Origin: Dyadobacter sp. LHD-138
GTDB taxonomy: Bacteria; Bacteroidota; Bacteroidia; Cytophagales; Spirosomataceae
Reading direction: 5' to 3'
Length of the DNA stretch: 64,000 nucleotides
NCBI RefSeq assembly: GCF_030929615.1
Contig: NZ_JAVFVU010000001.1
Location: 124,001 to 188,000, forward strand
Shown: positions 44,701 to 52,750 of the stretch, one piece after another
Layout of the letters: every line of letters starts with the position of its first letter
Position numbering within the stretch: position 1 is the first letter of the stretch
Position numbers and translations under genes: made by a program
The notes under the pieces: model-generated
What the model was told of the DNA's origin: nothing
Database searches by the model: none
The model's input: only the letters and a program-made list of their open reading frames with translations

Positions 44701-46284
44701 AGCTGGGGAAATGCGTTTGGCGACCTGCAGGAAGCCATCAATGCAGCCTGTAGCGGCGACACATTATTCGTAGCTATAGGCAGCTATCGCCCCACCAGAA
44801 AAGCCAATGCACCGGATATTATTACACTTAACAACAGGGACAATTCGTTTGTCCTGAAAAACGGACTGAAAATATTTGGCGGATTCGCCGGGACCGAAAC
44901 TTCAATTACACAAAGAGCGAATGGTAACCTGCATGCCACCATATTAACCGGAGATTTTAACAACAATGATAACGTGAGTGGCAGCGGCTCTTCCCTGGCC
45001 ATCACGGGCAATACGGAAAACGCCTACCATGTCTTGATTGCCGCAGGCATAGGAAATGTTTTACTGGACGGGATTTCCATAAGAGGGGGATACGCCAGTG
45101 GAAATGGCACCATTTCGGTAAATGGTATGGATATTTACCGGGACAATGCCGGTGGCCTTTACATACAGAATTCAAAATCAGTGATTCTGAGAAATGGATA
45201 TATTACGGGTAATCAGGCTTCCAACCGGGGTGGAGGAATCAGCGGATATGCCTCTGTGGTCACCATCGACAAGTCAACCATTACCCAGAACCGGGCAGGT
45301 GACGGAGGGGGAATAGGGCTCAGGGATGGCGCAAAGGGGAAAATTTCACATTCAATAGTCACCAATAACTATGCTGCGGCCGATGCCGGCGGCTTGTATA
45401 TCAGTACACCTTCCACTGTGGTACATTTGGATACCACCCAGGTAACAGGTAATTATGCGGGTTCAGATGGCGGAGGCATGCGGGTTTCAGAATCGACTGT
45501 CATGGTCAATGGTGGCCGTATTGACGAGAACCAGACTGCCGGTGCAGGCGGCGGGATCTTCAATGTCAACAGTGCCTATCTCTATTTTACGGATGCCTCC
45601 CTCAGTAAAAATAAAGCGAATGACAATGGCGGCGGGATATGGAATGGCGCCAGCCCCAGGGGGAACAACGCGGGCCAGATCTTTATTACCCGGGCACTGA
45701 TCAGTGAAAATGCAGGCGGGAATAGAGGTGGCGGGGTTTACAATGTTTATTCACAAGGCCGTGAAACCTGTGAGATACGGAACTCAAGAATTACAAAAAA
45801 TACGGCCAGAAACGGGGCAGGGATAGCCAACTATGATCTGACAGGTGCGTTTCCATTATACATTTCCTCCCGCATTTATAATAGTCTCATTGATCAAAAC
45901 GAGGCCAGAAACGACGGTGGTGGCATTTACAATGACGAAAACGCCATAGCCATGACTTACAATACAACCATCGCCCACAATAAAGCAGTCAACGGCGGGG
46001 GGATTTATAACGGCAACTATACCTGCCAGCGGGGGAAAGTGATCTCTGCCACGACGACCGCGCTACGGCCGTTCTTCGCAACAGTATTGTATGGGGAAAC
46101 ACGGCCAATTATGGTCCGGGTATTTACGAAGGTGATTACGATTATGCCACGACCAAATACAACTGTCTGGTACAGGGAAGCGGCGCCGGAGGTAACGGAA
46201 ATCTGGACGGCAGGACACTCAATCCCTTTTTTAGCGATCCAGAGAATGGGGATTTTACCCTGTTGCCATGGAGTCCCTGCATAA
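41704..46284 (+). CDS. Giant beta-helix adhesin, N-terminal part (frameshifted)
   Basis: The first 1,440 or so codons are the N-terminal part of a giant surface protein. After a long leader ending in a signal peptide (MLLLGLLFSVNAEAQ) come three modules starting at about 41950, 43285 and 44665. Each opens with a YVK..G.G.GSSWN.A.GDLQ motif, continues IFVA.GTY.PNRKAN and IFGGF.GTE, then has rows of parallel beta-helix repeats (NNGGGLNN, GNGGGGLYNANSATLYNCTI). Modules 1 and 2 close with AGNPR...GAYE; the third's close comes after the frameshift. From about 46036 the frame is wrong: the 80-residue tail (REAAPEVTEIWTAGHS) is unrelated. The true continuation lies in the next frame. Start at 41767 (MYKLCTF) is an alternative. 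Confidence 0.85.
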   Translation: MHCPSCFPLLSDRYSGLIPTLMYKLCTFVYLSRLVRLIAGLLTPGFNNQTRAGRSTVGTLLLQSNMLLLGLLFSVNAEAQTIFYVKPAASGIGNGSSWNDASGDLQAMINLATYGDSIFVARGTYKPNRKANAITVITPNDRDNTFLLVDDVGIYGGFTGTETATTKRNLSNPANASILSGDFSGNDQTMLVNGLPEQTGFDENAYHVVTAIGLSGGILDGLTITGGHANNTNPITVNALDVHRNNGGGFSSIKSKTTLNNCILENNRASNMGGGIYSDHSTIVINNSFIRQNLADEGGGLKLRSGSGYLTGTTVSSNRVVGEGGGGGVQVDEAVLYFIKSFAIGNYSNKLFKAGGLSATSKEDSKLHLIGSVIAGNRGNGVRSGDGETLIINCTLAGNTGSAIDRVDGEKGSLKIRNSILWENDKEVYGKYDMSYCVIDREYSGVGNLHAAPTFVNAPNRSTAPFINGDYRLLPFCNPAINSGDTTDISGQIPGSDIAGNPRYHIRIDRGAYEYTGVETQGPAGRRYYVKTGGTGNGSTWNNAFGDLQEAINVTACGDTIFVAKGTFRPNRKANALTVVTAGNRDNAFVLTAGVKIFGGFNGTENAVSQRILTTSGYTTLSGDFNDNDGISVTSQGAITYTGNAENAYHVVIAAGASDALLDGFTITGGRANGGDNITVNDQVVHRNIGAGVEIESASLTLRNCTVQNSHASNLGGGIYTYRSYLNIENSTIQQNKADDGGGLTLREGITSIIQSNIRINQAVESGGGIWASGDKMTLSSSHIQNNLAANGGGIYNRNEGSTSVISSVVSGNTATNNGGGLNNANDSRLLVINSLLSGNKAGNGGGGLYNANSATLYNCTISGNNATTGGGIYRSGGLQTIQNCIIWDNSDGISGAGTTSFSVVQGGATGMYIVNEDPGFLTSPAFSSAPFTNGNYRSQNCWVENAGDTTGISRMLPLTDLAGNPRFLDAIDMGAYERNAIPNIRRIYVKSGSSGSGSSWGNAFGDLQEAINAACSGDTLFVAIGSYRPTRKANAPDIITLNNRDNSFVLKNGLKIFGGFAGTETSITQRANGNLHATILTGDFNNNDNVSGSGSSLAITGNTENAYHVLIAAGIGNVLLDGISIRGGYASGNGTISVNGMDIYRDNAGGLYIQNSKSVILRNGYITGNQASNRGGGISGYASVVTIDKSTITQNRAGDGGGIGLRDGAKGKISHSIVTNNYAAADAGGLYISTPSTVVHLDTTQVTGNYAGSDGGGMRVSESTVMVNGGRIDENQTAGAGGGIFNVNSAYLYFTDASLSKNKANDNGGGIWNGASPRGNNAGQIFITRALISENAGGNRGGGVYNVYSQGRETCEIRNSRITKNTARNGAGIANYDLTGAFPLYISSRIYNSLIDQNEARNDGGGIYNDENAIAMTYNTTIAHNKAVNGGGIYNGNYTCQRGKVISATTTALRPFFATVLYGETRPIMVRVFTKVITIMPRPNTTVWYREAAPEVTEIWTAGHSIPFLAIQRMGILPCCHGVPA
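46031..46035 (+). other. Frameshift site in the giant adhesin (G5 run)
   Basis: Upstream the adhesin is read in the frame of 41704 up to NGNYTCQRG. One extra G in this run would continue directly as ESDLCHDDRATAVLRNSIVW, NTANYGPGIYEGDYDY and so on into the 46263-49889 frame without a stop. The sequence therefore behaves as a 1-nt deletion relative to an intact gene of about 2,730 codons. Confidence 0.85.
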
Positions 46285-49200
46285 ATGCCGGAGAGAACAG
46301 CCGTTTGTCCAACAATACCACGATAAACAGCAAAGACTTGGCAGGCAATAACAGGATATTAATGGGAACCATTGATATGGGATCCTATGAATCACAAGGT
46401 ACATTTGATGGCACTCTGTATGTAAAGGAGGGAGCCACTGGTACCGGTATCGGCTGGAACACTCCTCTCGGACAACTTTCCGGAGCGCTTCAGGTCGCTC
46501 ACTATTCTACAGTGGTACAGCAGATATATGTTGCCAAAGGCAGTTATTCTCCGCAATTTACCGCTTCAGGAACCGCCATCCCTGAAGAAGAGCGTACTTT
46601 TCTGCTGGCCAATAATGTCAAAATCTATGGAGGTTTTGACCCGGATAACGGCATTACCAACCTCAGTCATGGTCGTCTCTCCGGAGCCACCTATCTGGAT
46701 GGTAAACTTACAGCTGCCAACACGGGTGTATACCATGTGGTCGTAGCCGCAGGCGAGGTTGGCACGGCCGTTCTGGATGGCTTTGTAATCCAAAACGGGA
46801 AGGCTGACCCGACAGGAAATAATGAGGAAAACGCAACGATTAATGGACTAGCTGTTGATAAAAAATACGGCGGGGGTGTTACTTTGGTAGGCGCATCTCC
46901 CCTTCTCAATAATCTGATCATCAAAAACAATACAGCAAAATTAGGAGGAGGAGGGGTCTTTTCAGAAAAGTCAGAAGCGGAAATAACCCGCACAGTCATT
47001 TCCGGAAATAGCAGCGGATCGCTGGGTGGCGGTGTAGCAATCGGCATTTTGGGTAACGCACATTTTACCAACGTACTGATTACCGGCAATACGGCAGCAT
47101 TGATTGGCAGTGGCTTTCTAAACACGGCTTCCCCCACCCTCACCAATGTCACGATCAGTGGCAACAGCCCGGCAACTTTAGGTGGCGAATGGCGTAATTC
47201 TGCGGGAACAGCTGTAATCCGGAATTCGATCATCTGGGGAAACGGAATTTCAGGAGAGCTCTATGATTACCAGCATAGTCTGGTGCAGGGATATACCACC
47301 ACCACTGGTAACAATATCAGTGGCGAGACAGATCCCCTGTTTGTAGGAAACGGTGATTACAGTTTACAGCCTGCCAGCCCTGTTATCAACAAGGGGAGTA
47401 ATGCCCGATTCCCAGGTCTGAGCGCCGTGACAACTGACCTGGCAGGCAATCCGCGGGTATTTGACTATGCCAACGGAGGTGTCATCGATATGGGGGCATA
47501 CGAACTTCCGGAGAACCCGTTCCCGATTCGGTATGTGCGGGAGACCCCTAGCGGAACTGGCTCGGGCAGCAGCTGGGCCAATGCTTCCGACAACCTTCAG
47601 GCGATGATTAATACCACCGGCACGACACAGGTATGGGTCGCCAAAGGTACGTACAAACCAACAACCATGGCAGGCAATGGCACAACCGACCGCGACAAAG
47701 CATTTGTCTTGAAATCCAATGTAAAAGTATATGGTGGTTTTGCTGGTACGGAAACAACCCTTGAAGCACGCAGACTGGAACTGACTGCCAACAAAAGTAC
47801 ACTCAGCGGCGATCTGGGTATTGCAGATGACCCTGCGGATAATTCCTACCACGTCGTGTTAGCGGCCGGTGCGCTTGGGAATGCTGAATTAAACGGCTTC
47901 ACCGTGACGGCAGGTAACGCCGATGGCGGTAGTTCAAACCTTTCCCTGACGGGGCACGGCATCGCACGAAACCTTGGCGGCGGCGTCTACATACATTCCG
48001 GTGCCCCTATGTTATCGAATGTCACCTTCTCAGCCAATACTGCAGGCAATGGCGGCGGTATGTACCATAACAACGCAGCACCACTGCTGGACAATGTAAC
48101 AATAAGCAATAATACAGCCACTTCAAACGGAGCTGGCATGTACAATGCGGCGGGTTCTTCACCTCAGCTTAACGGTGTTTTGATCTCAGCTAATCAGGCA
48201 GACGGCCATGGAAGCGGTATGTACAATGCAGCATCCAACCCTGTATTGAACGCTGTATCCCTGAGGGGAAATCTGGCGACGGGAAACGGTGGCGGTATTA
48301 ACAATGCTTCCGGTTCAAACCCCGTCATTACCAATACGCTCTTCTCCGGCAATAAGGCTAATACTGGCGGCGGTATGTATAGCAACAATGGCTCCATGCC
48401 TGTCGTGCGTAACGCTACCTTTGTTTCCAACAGCGCCTCCATCGGCGGAGCCATTTACAATATTGTTTCAGGCACCCGGTTGGCGCTCTACAACTCCATC
48501 GTATATGGCAACAGTTCCGGCGTCGTTGATGCAAGCGGGGCCACGGCTTCCGTTATCAACTACTGTAACATACAAAGTTATAGTGGAGGAACAGGTAATA
48601 TACAAACCGATCCCCTTTTCACGAATACACGCACTTATACCGATGCACCTTTTACCGATGGCATTTACTTCTTGCAATCAGGCAGTCCTGCCATTAATAC
48701 GGGAGATCCGCAAACGAATGAAAGCGGCTACGCTGTGCAGTCGGGCGACAGAGATCTGGCTGGGAACGTTCGTATTTTAAGTAACCGGGTTGACCGGGGT
48801 GCTTATGAATATAACTGTGTGATTTCACCCGCCTCCAATGCCCCGTCGGCATCTCACTGGATTTCACCAGGAAAAAATTACCTTTATACTGCCTGTAACC
48901 TGCTCGCGATAGTAGAGCCGACCGGTGCCAGCCAGGTACAAGGATATCTGACCGCCCAAAGCTGGACAGAACAGAACATTGTCCAATACAACACCGGCAG
49001 GTATGTTCGCAGGCATTACAACCTCACGCCTGCTGAAAATGCGGAAAACGCAACGGCTAACATCACGCTTTTCTTTACCAAAGAGGATTTTCAACATTAC
49101 AACGCCAACTTTGGCTCGCAGAACGCGCTTGAATTACCAGTCAATCCTTCGGATGACAAAACAAAGTTACTCGTCGTACAGTATCACGCGGGAGATGGCC

Positions 49201-49889
49201 AAACGGGTATGCCAGGTACCGACAGAAAGCTGATCACACCTACTTTAGTAAGCTGGAACAGCAATACTCAACTCTGGGAAGTCAAGTTTGCCGTCAATGG
49301 GTTTAGTGTGTTTTTCGTAACCGCCCAAAATGCAACTGCCCTACCCGTAACCCTGCTTTCCTTTCAAGCTCAAAAGCAGGAAAGCAACGTGCAGCTAAAC
49401 TGGCAGACCACCTCTGAGGAAAACGCCTCCCACTTTGATGTGCAACGGAGCATGGATGCCAAAACCTTTGAAACAATAGCCACGATTAAAGCCAGTGGCA
49501 AAAGTACCGCGCTAAACAGTTATGGCTATACGGATCATTTTAGCGGCAGCCTTCCATCATTGATCTATTATCGGCTGAAGGCTGTGGATATGGACAATAC
49601 GTATGCCTATTCAAGAATGGTTTCGGTAAACGGTGATGGGAAGACCAATTTTCTCACCGCCCTGCTCTATCCCAACCCCTCCAATGGAGAAACCACGCTG
49701 GATCTGACCGGGTTTAAGGACGATGTCATCATCAGCCTGTACAACCTGCCGGGCCAGCAGATACAGTTGCCGGTAACGTACCAAAACGGAAAGTACCTGC
49801 TTAATACCCGCGGACTTACGTCCGGTATTTATCTGATCCATGTTTCAGATGGGCAACACAAGGTGGTCGCAAGGCTCGTTGTGAAGTAA
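46263..49889 (+). CDS. Giant beta-helix adhesin, C-terminal part with T9SS sorting domain
   Basis: Continuation of the adhesin. The open frame begins at a TTG at 46263, but adhesin-like coding in this frame is recognisable from about 46036. It completes module 3 (DLAGNNRILMGTIDMGSYES). Modules 4 (from 46416) and 5 (from 47526) follow, with the same YVKEGATGTG / YVRETPSGTGSGSSWANAS openings, beta-helix rows and AGNPR...DMGAYE closings. A non-repeat region (about 48830-49330) with ISPGKNYLYTA and FFTKEDFQHYNANF precedes the LPVTLLSFQAQKQESNVQL module and the T9SS type A sorting domain (LLYPNPSNGETTLDL to LTSGIYLIHVSDG). The intact protein would be secreted by T9SS and form a long surface fibre. 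Confidence 0.87.
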   Translation: MPWSPCINAGENSRLSNNTTINSKDLAGNNRILMGTIDMGSYESQGTFDGTLYVKEGATGTGIGWNTPLGQLSGALQVAHYSTVVQQIYVAKGSYSPQFTASGTAIPEEERTFLLANNVKIYGGFDPDNGITNLSHGRLSGATYLDGKLTAANTGVYHVVVAAGEVGTAVLDGFVIQNGKADPTGNNEENATINGLAVDKKYGGGVTLVGASPLLNNLIIKNNTAKLGGGGVFSEKSEAEITRTVISGNSSGSLGGGVAIGILGNAHFTNVLITGNTAALIGSGFLNTASPTLTNVTISGNSPATLGGEWRNSAGTAVIRNSIIWGNGISGELYDYQHSLVQGYTTTTGNNISGETDPLFVGNGDYSLQPASPVINKGSNARFPGLSAVTTDLAGNPRVFDYANGGVIDMGAYELPENPFPIRYVRETPSGTGSGSSWANASDNLQAMINTTGTTQVWVAKGTYKPTTMAGNGTTDRDKAFVLKSNVKVYGGFAGTETTLEARRLELTANKSTLSGDLGIADDPADNSYHVVLAAGALGNAELNGFTVTAGNADGGSSNLSLTGHGIARNLGGGVYIHSGAPMLSNVTFSANTAGNGGGMYHNNAAPLLDNVTISNNTATSNGAGMYNAAGSSPQLNGVLISANQADGHGSGMYNAASNPVLNAVSLRGNLATGNGGGINNASGSNPVITNTLFSGNKANTGGGMYSNNGSMPVVRNATFVSNSASIGGAIYNIVSGTRLALYNSIVYGNSSGVVDASGATASVINYCNIQSYSGGTGNIQTDPLFTNTRTYTDAPFTDGIYFLQSGSPAINTGDPQTNESGYAVQSGDRDLAGNVRILSNRVDRGAYEYNCVISPASNAPSASHWISPGKNYLYTACNLLAIVEPTGASQVQGYLTAQSWTEQNIVQYNTGRYVRRHYNLTPAENAENATANITLFFTKEDFQHYNANFGSQNALELPVNPSDDKTKLLVVQYHAGDGQTGMPGTDRKLITPTLVSWNSNTQLWEVKFAVNGFSVFFVTAQNATALPVTLLSFQAQKQESNVQLNWQTTSEENASHFDVQRSMDAKTFETIATIKASGKSTALNSYGYTDHFSGSLPSLIYYRLKAVDMDNTYAYSRMVSVNGDGKTNFLTALLYPNPSNGETTLDLTGFKDDVIISLYNLPGQQIQLPVTYQNGKYLLNTRGLTSGIYLIHVSDGQHKVVARLVVK

Positions 49890-50396
49890 CATCCAACGAA
49901 CTGCCATCAATAGATCATCTTTATCCCCCCTGTTAAACACAAGATTTACAACGCATTATCTTACGCTTAATTCCTGAAAGTATTCAAACATTTACGCTGT
50001 CGATTACAATTGGTTAAGGTAAAATCGTATTTTTTTACGACTTAGCCTTAGCCAATTGGTTTAACTAAACAGTCCCACAAACCGGTAAGAGACGCATATC
50101 TTGACCTTTATTTGATTGCGTTAAATATCCGTCGGGTTAATAACATAGAAAAGGGTTGTGAAAATTTGAGCAGCCAATTCAGGGTTTTGTTATACAACAC
50201 AAGTTACAATCCGATTGTAAATGACGGCACCGGCTAACTAAGAACATAATTCATTGAAAATAAGCCCAATTACAACTCCAACCTCACACCAATACGCATT
50301 TTCTAAATATCCGTCACCAGTAAAGTTAAGGACGCCGGAACGACCCATGACAATTCTTTGATTTTCCGTATAATCACGGAATGATCTATAACGTTA
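49890..50396. other. Gene-free region with long imperfect hairpin
   Basis: Between the adhesin and the acetyltransferase gene. The main structure is a 23-bp imperfect inverted repeat: 50007-50029 (CAATTGGTTAAGG...TCGTA) against 50036-50058 (TACGA...CCTTAGCCAATTG), matching at 19 of 23 positions around six T. It could be a transcription terminator for the adhesin or a decayed mobile-element end. The rest shows no gene or repeat. Confidence 0.55.
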
Positions 50397-50978
50397 TCAT
50401 AAATTTGTTTTAATAACTTTTGCCGGAATACCGGCTACTACCGCATTGGCTGGCACGTCCCGGCTAACTACTGCGCCCGCTGCGACAATTGCGTTTTCAC
50501 CGATTGTGACACCGGGTAAGATCGTCGCCGCTGCTCCGATCCAGGCGTTTCGCCTGATCACGATCGGCTTGGGAATAACCGTTTCACGCGCATTCGGATC
50601 AAGGGGATGCGTTTCAGAGGTGAGATTGACCCTGGGACCAATCATTACATTGTCCTCAATTGTTATTCCGCCCATGTCCAAAAAAGAGCAGGCGTGGTTT
50701 ATGAATACGTTTTTACCAAGCGTAATAAACCTGCCAAAGTTGGTATAAAACGGAGGGAATACAGTCGTTGAGCCGTCAATGGCCATGCCAGTTATTTCGC
50801 TCAGCCGTTCCCGCACCTGATCCACATCTGTTGAAGCATTCAATGCAACAGATAGCCGAATCGTGCTGGCAACGGCCTGCTGAAACTGATTATAGCCAGG
50901 ATCGTCTTTCCGGATAGGCTCACCGGCCCTCATCCGATCGAAAATATCTTTTTCTTTTAACTGATTATGCATATCCAT
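50397..50978 (-). CDS. Left-handed beta-helix acetyltransferase (maltose/galactoside O-acetyltransferase-like)
   Basis: A 193-residue hexapeptide-repeat enzyme that would transfer acetyl from acetyl-CoA to a sugar hydroxyl. The N-terminal Mac domain is recognisable ([15 protein letters not shown]). The catalytic His lies in [12 protein letters not shown] and the coil repeats in [42 protein letters not shown] and [23 protein letters not shown] at 50978 is preferred to a TTG at 50999 that would overlap the upstream gene. It is the last gene of the operon under the AraC regulator; its substrate there is unknown. Confidence 0.9.
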   Translation of the reverse strand: MDMHNQLKEKDIFDRMRAGEPIRKDDPGYNQFQQAVASTIRLSVALNASTDVDQVRERLSEITGMAIDGSTTVFPPFYTNFGRFITLGKNVFINHACSFLDMGGITIEDNVMIGPRVNLTSETHPLDPNARETVIPKPIVIRRNAWIGAAATILPGVTIGENAIVAAGAVVSRDVPANAVVAGIPAKVIKTNL

Positions 50979-50991
50979 TGATGTTTTGCAC

Positions 50992-51462
50992 TCATTCAAA
51001 GGTAACTGTTACGCTTCCGGAACCAACTGCCGCCGCCAACCCGGCAGGATCATCGATGCGTCCGAGCTTCGTATAACTGTAAGGCGTCGGAAATGATTGA
51101 TAGAAAAGAACAAGCGTATTGGAGCCATAGAGCATCAGGTCGCCGGTATGGATGGTTCCGGGATTTGAAGAACTGGTCGGCAGGTTGGTTGGGAAACGAT
51201 AAAGTTTTTCATTCCCATTTAATTCACTCATGGAAACGGTCATAGGTAATCTGGCTTTAAAAGCAGTTGTCGCCTGATTATTAAGGAGCGTTGCCGTGAA
51301 CGTTTTAGTACCGATCCTGATTTTAAGCTGGCTGCTCATCGTATCACTGTTGTTGGTTTCCATATTCGTATTTGGTATTGTCATGCTGTTCGTTTTACAA
51401 GCCAGACTTCCTGTCAACAGCATGCAGAGTCCAGACAAAATAATCAGCGCGTTTTTCATCAT
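50992..51462 (-). CDS. Cyclophilin-like fold lipoprotein
   Basis: A 156-residue protein with a lipoprotein signal ([20 protein letters not shown], Cys22). The domain resembles the cyclophilin-like family of small secreted or cytosolic proteins ([55 protein letters not shown]). This family lacks proven prolyl isomerase activity and its role is unknown. Its ATG overlaps the stop of the upstream gene by 4 bp (ATGA), so translation is probably coupled. Confidence 0.82.
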   Translation of the reverse strand: MMKNALIILSGLCMLLTGSLACKTNSMTIPNTNMETNNSDTMSSQLKIRIGTKTFTATLLNNQATTAFKARLPMTVSMSELNGNEKLYRFPTNLPTSSSNPGTIHTGDLMLYGSNTLVLFYQSFPTPYSYTKLGRIDDPAGLAAAVGSGSVTVTFE

Positions 51463-52523
51463 TTCAGTTTTTTAAAAATCTCTAACATGGTTTGTTCGTC
51501 GAGTGCAGTCATATCGATCAATTTTAATGACTTTACCATTTTTAGCGTCGTTGTTTTGTAGTGCAAAAAATGCGGCGTTTTCAAATGCGACTGGTAAGCA
51601 CCACTGTCGGCATAGATTTCAACAATCCTGATCTGGGTTGGCTGCTCCTTACTGTACATTGGAAAAATGGCCAGTACACCCTGCTCCTTCTCAACGGATG
51701 CGGCTGCTTCCTCTTTCAGAACCGCATTATATTCGTTTAGATGCTCTGCCAGGATTTCAATTTCTGAAATACGCACCATCATCCCGGCTTCAACGACGGG
51801 TACCGCAGGCTTTGCAATTGCCTTTCTTAAGGAGTTTGCCTGCGTTCTGCTGACAAACTTTGCAATCAATTCCGCAACTTCCAGAAGTTGGTTTTCAGTA
51901 ATACCGGTGTTGATACCCATTTTTACATGGGATTGCAATTGTGATACAACGCCCGGCATGGCTGCAAGGGCCGAAATGGTTACAAGCTCCCGCTGCTGAA
52001 AGGTTAGCACTTCGCTTTCGAAAATGTCAGCAAACAGATGCTCTTTCAGGAAGGTATCGATTCTGGGGGCAAATACGCCAAATCCCGGCGCTGGTTTTGA
52101 CTGGGGCATTTTGGTCAATTCTTCCAACACTTTTCTGCCCTGTTCGTACGGATCCTGAGCCCCGTTTTGTGAAACAGCTGGCTTTCCTGGCTTGTCCTTA
52201 ATGCCATTGGCTTTTCTTTTATCGAGCACATCCATGAGTGTGCTGATGGCATTCAGACTTCTTGGAAAACCACAATAGGCATACAGCTGCACAAGCATTT
52301 CCTTGGTTTCCTCGACGGTCAATCCTGCATCCAGGCCAGCGTTCAACGGCTTGGACAGATTTTCCAGATCCCCGGCGGCAGTCAATGCAGAAATGGCTAC
52401 CATGCTTTGTTCCCGGGGGCTTAACGCATGTTTCTGGATTGTATTCGTTTGTGCTTTCATCACGGTGGTACCCAACATAAACACAAAAATTAGTATTCCT
52501 GAAAGCGGTTTGTTTCGGTTCAT
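51459..52523 (-). CDS. Double carboxymuconolactone decarboxylase-like / monooxygenase fusion, secreted
   Basis: A 354-residue protein using ATG 52523. Signal peptide (ILIFVFMLGTTVMKAQ), then two carboxymuconolactone decarboxylase/AhpD-type domains (EQSMVAISALTAAGDLENLS, VQLYAYCGFPRSLNAISTLM; and QRELVTISALAAMPGVVSQL, HVKMGINTGITENQLLEV). Last is a C-terminal antibiotic-biosynthesis-monooxygenase-like ferredoxin-fold domain (VRISEIEILAEHLNEYNAVL ... HFLHYKTTTLKMVKSLKLID). The first domain keeps one Cys but not the paired CxxC of AhpD. It heads an operon with cyclophilin-like and acetyltransferase genes, divergent from an AraC regulator. Export of such a fusion is unusual. Confidence 0.87.
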   Translation of the reverse strand: MNRNKPLSGILIFVFMLGTTVMKAQTNTIQKHALSPREQSMVAISALTAAGDLENLSKPLNAGLDAGLTVEETKEMLVQLYAYCGFPRSLNAISTLMDVLDKRKANGIKDKPGKPAVSQNGAQDPYEQGRKVLEELTKMPQSKPAPGFGVFAPRIDTFLKEHLFADIFESEVLTFQQRELVTISALAAMPGVVSQLQSHVKMGINTGITENQLLEVAELIAKFVSRTQANSLRKAIAKPAVPVVEAGMMVRISEIEILAEHLNEYNAVLKEEAAASVEKEQGVLAIFPMYSKEQPTQIRIVEIYADSGAYQSHLKTPHFLHYKTTTLKMVKSLKLIDMTALDEQTMLEIFKKLK

Positions 52524-52723
52524 TCCTGACAATGTTTACGGCCTGTTAATGGCTAGGTAAATACCTAATTTAACGATTTGCTTCATTACTATACGACTTT
52601 GTCTATCATTTTGTATCACAAAGGTCGGTCATCGGACCCGGTCCATTTTTACACAGGCTACTGGTTTATTTACCACTTTTACTGATTTGGGGCATTATAA
52701 TAAATTCCATGTGCCAGCATGAC

Positions 52724-52731
52724 TATATTTG
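52724..52731 (+). promoter_or_regulatory. Bacteroidota -7 element (TATATTTG)
   Basis: An exact TAnnTTTG match 19 bp before the AraC start codon. A separate palindrome TAGGTA-AA-TACCTA at 52554-52567 lies near the divergent operon start and may be a regulator site. Confidence 0.5.
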
Positions 52732-52750
52732 AAGTGTAATTCGCTGGCAT

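Noticed and set aside
46036..46284. The 80-residue C-terminal tail of the first adhesin frame as a novel domain
   Set aside because: The alternative frame over the same bases continues the beta-helix and AGN..GSYE pattern, so the tail is a frameshift artefact.
46691..47233. A 180-codon antisense frame inside the adhesin, and similar antisense frames elsewhere in it
   Set aside because: Gly/Asn/Thr-rich repeats leave the reverse strand poor in stops; the antisense products are low-complexity Pro/Leu-rich sequences without starts, signals or known folds.
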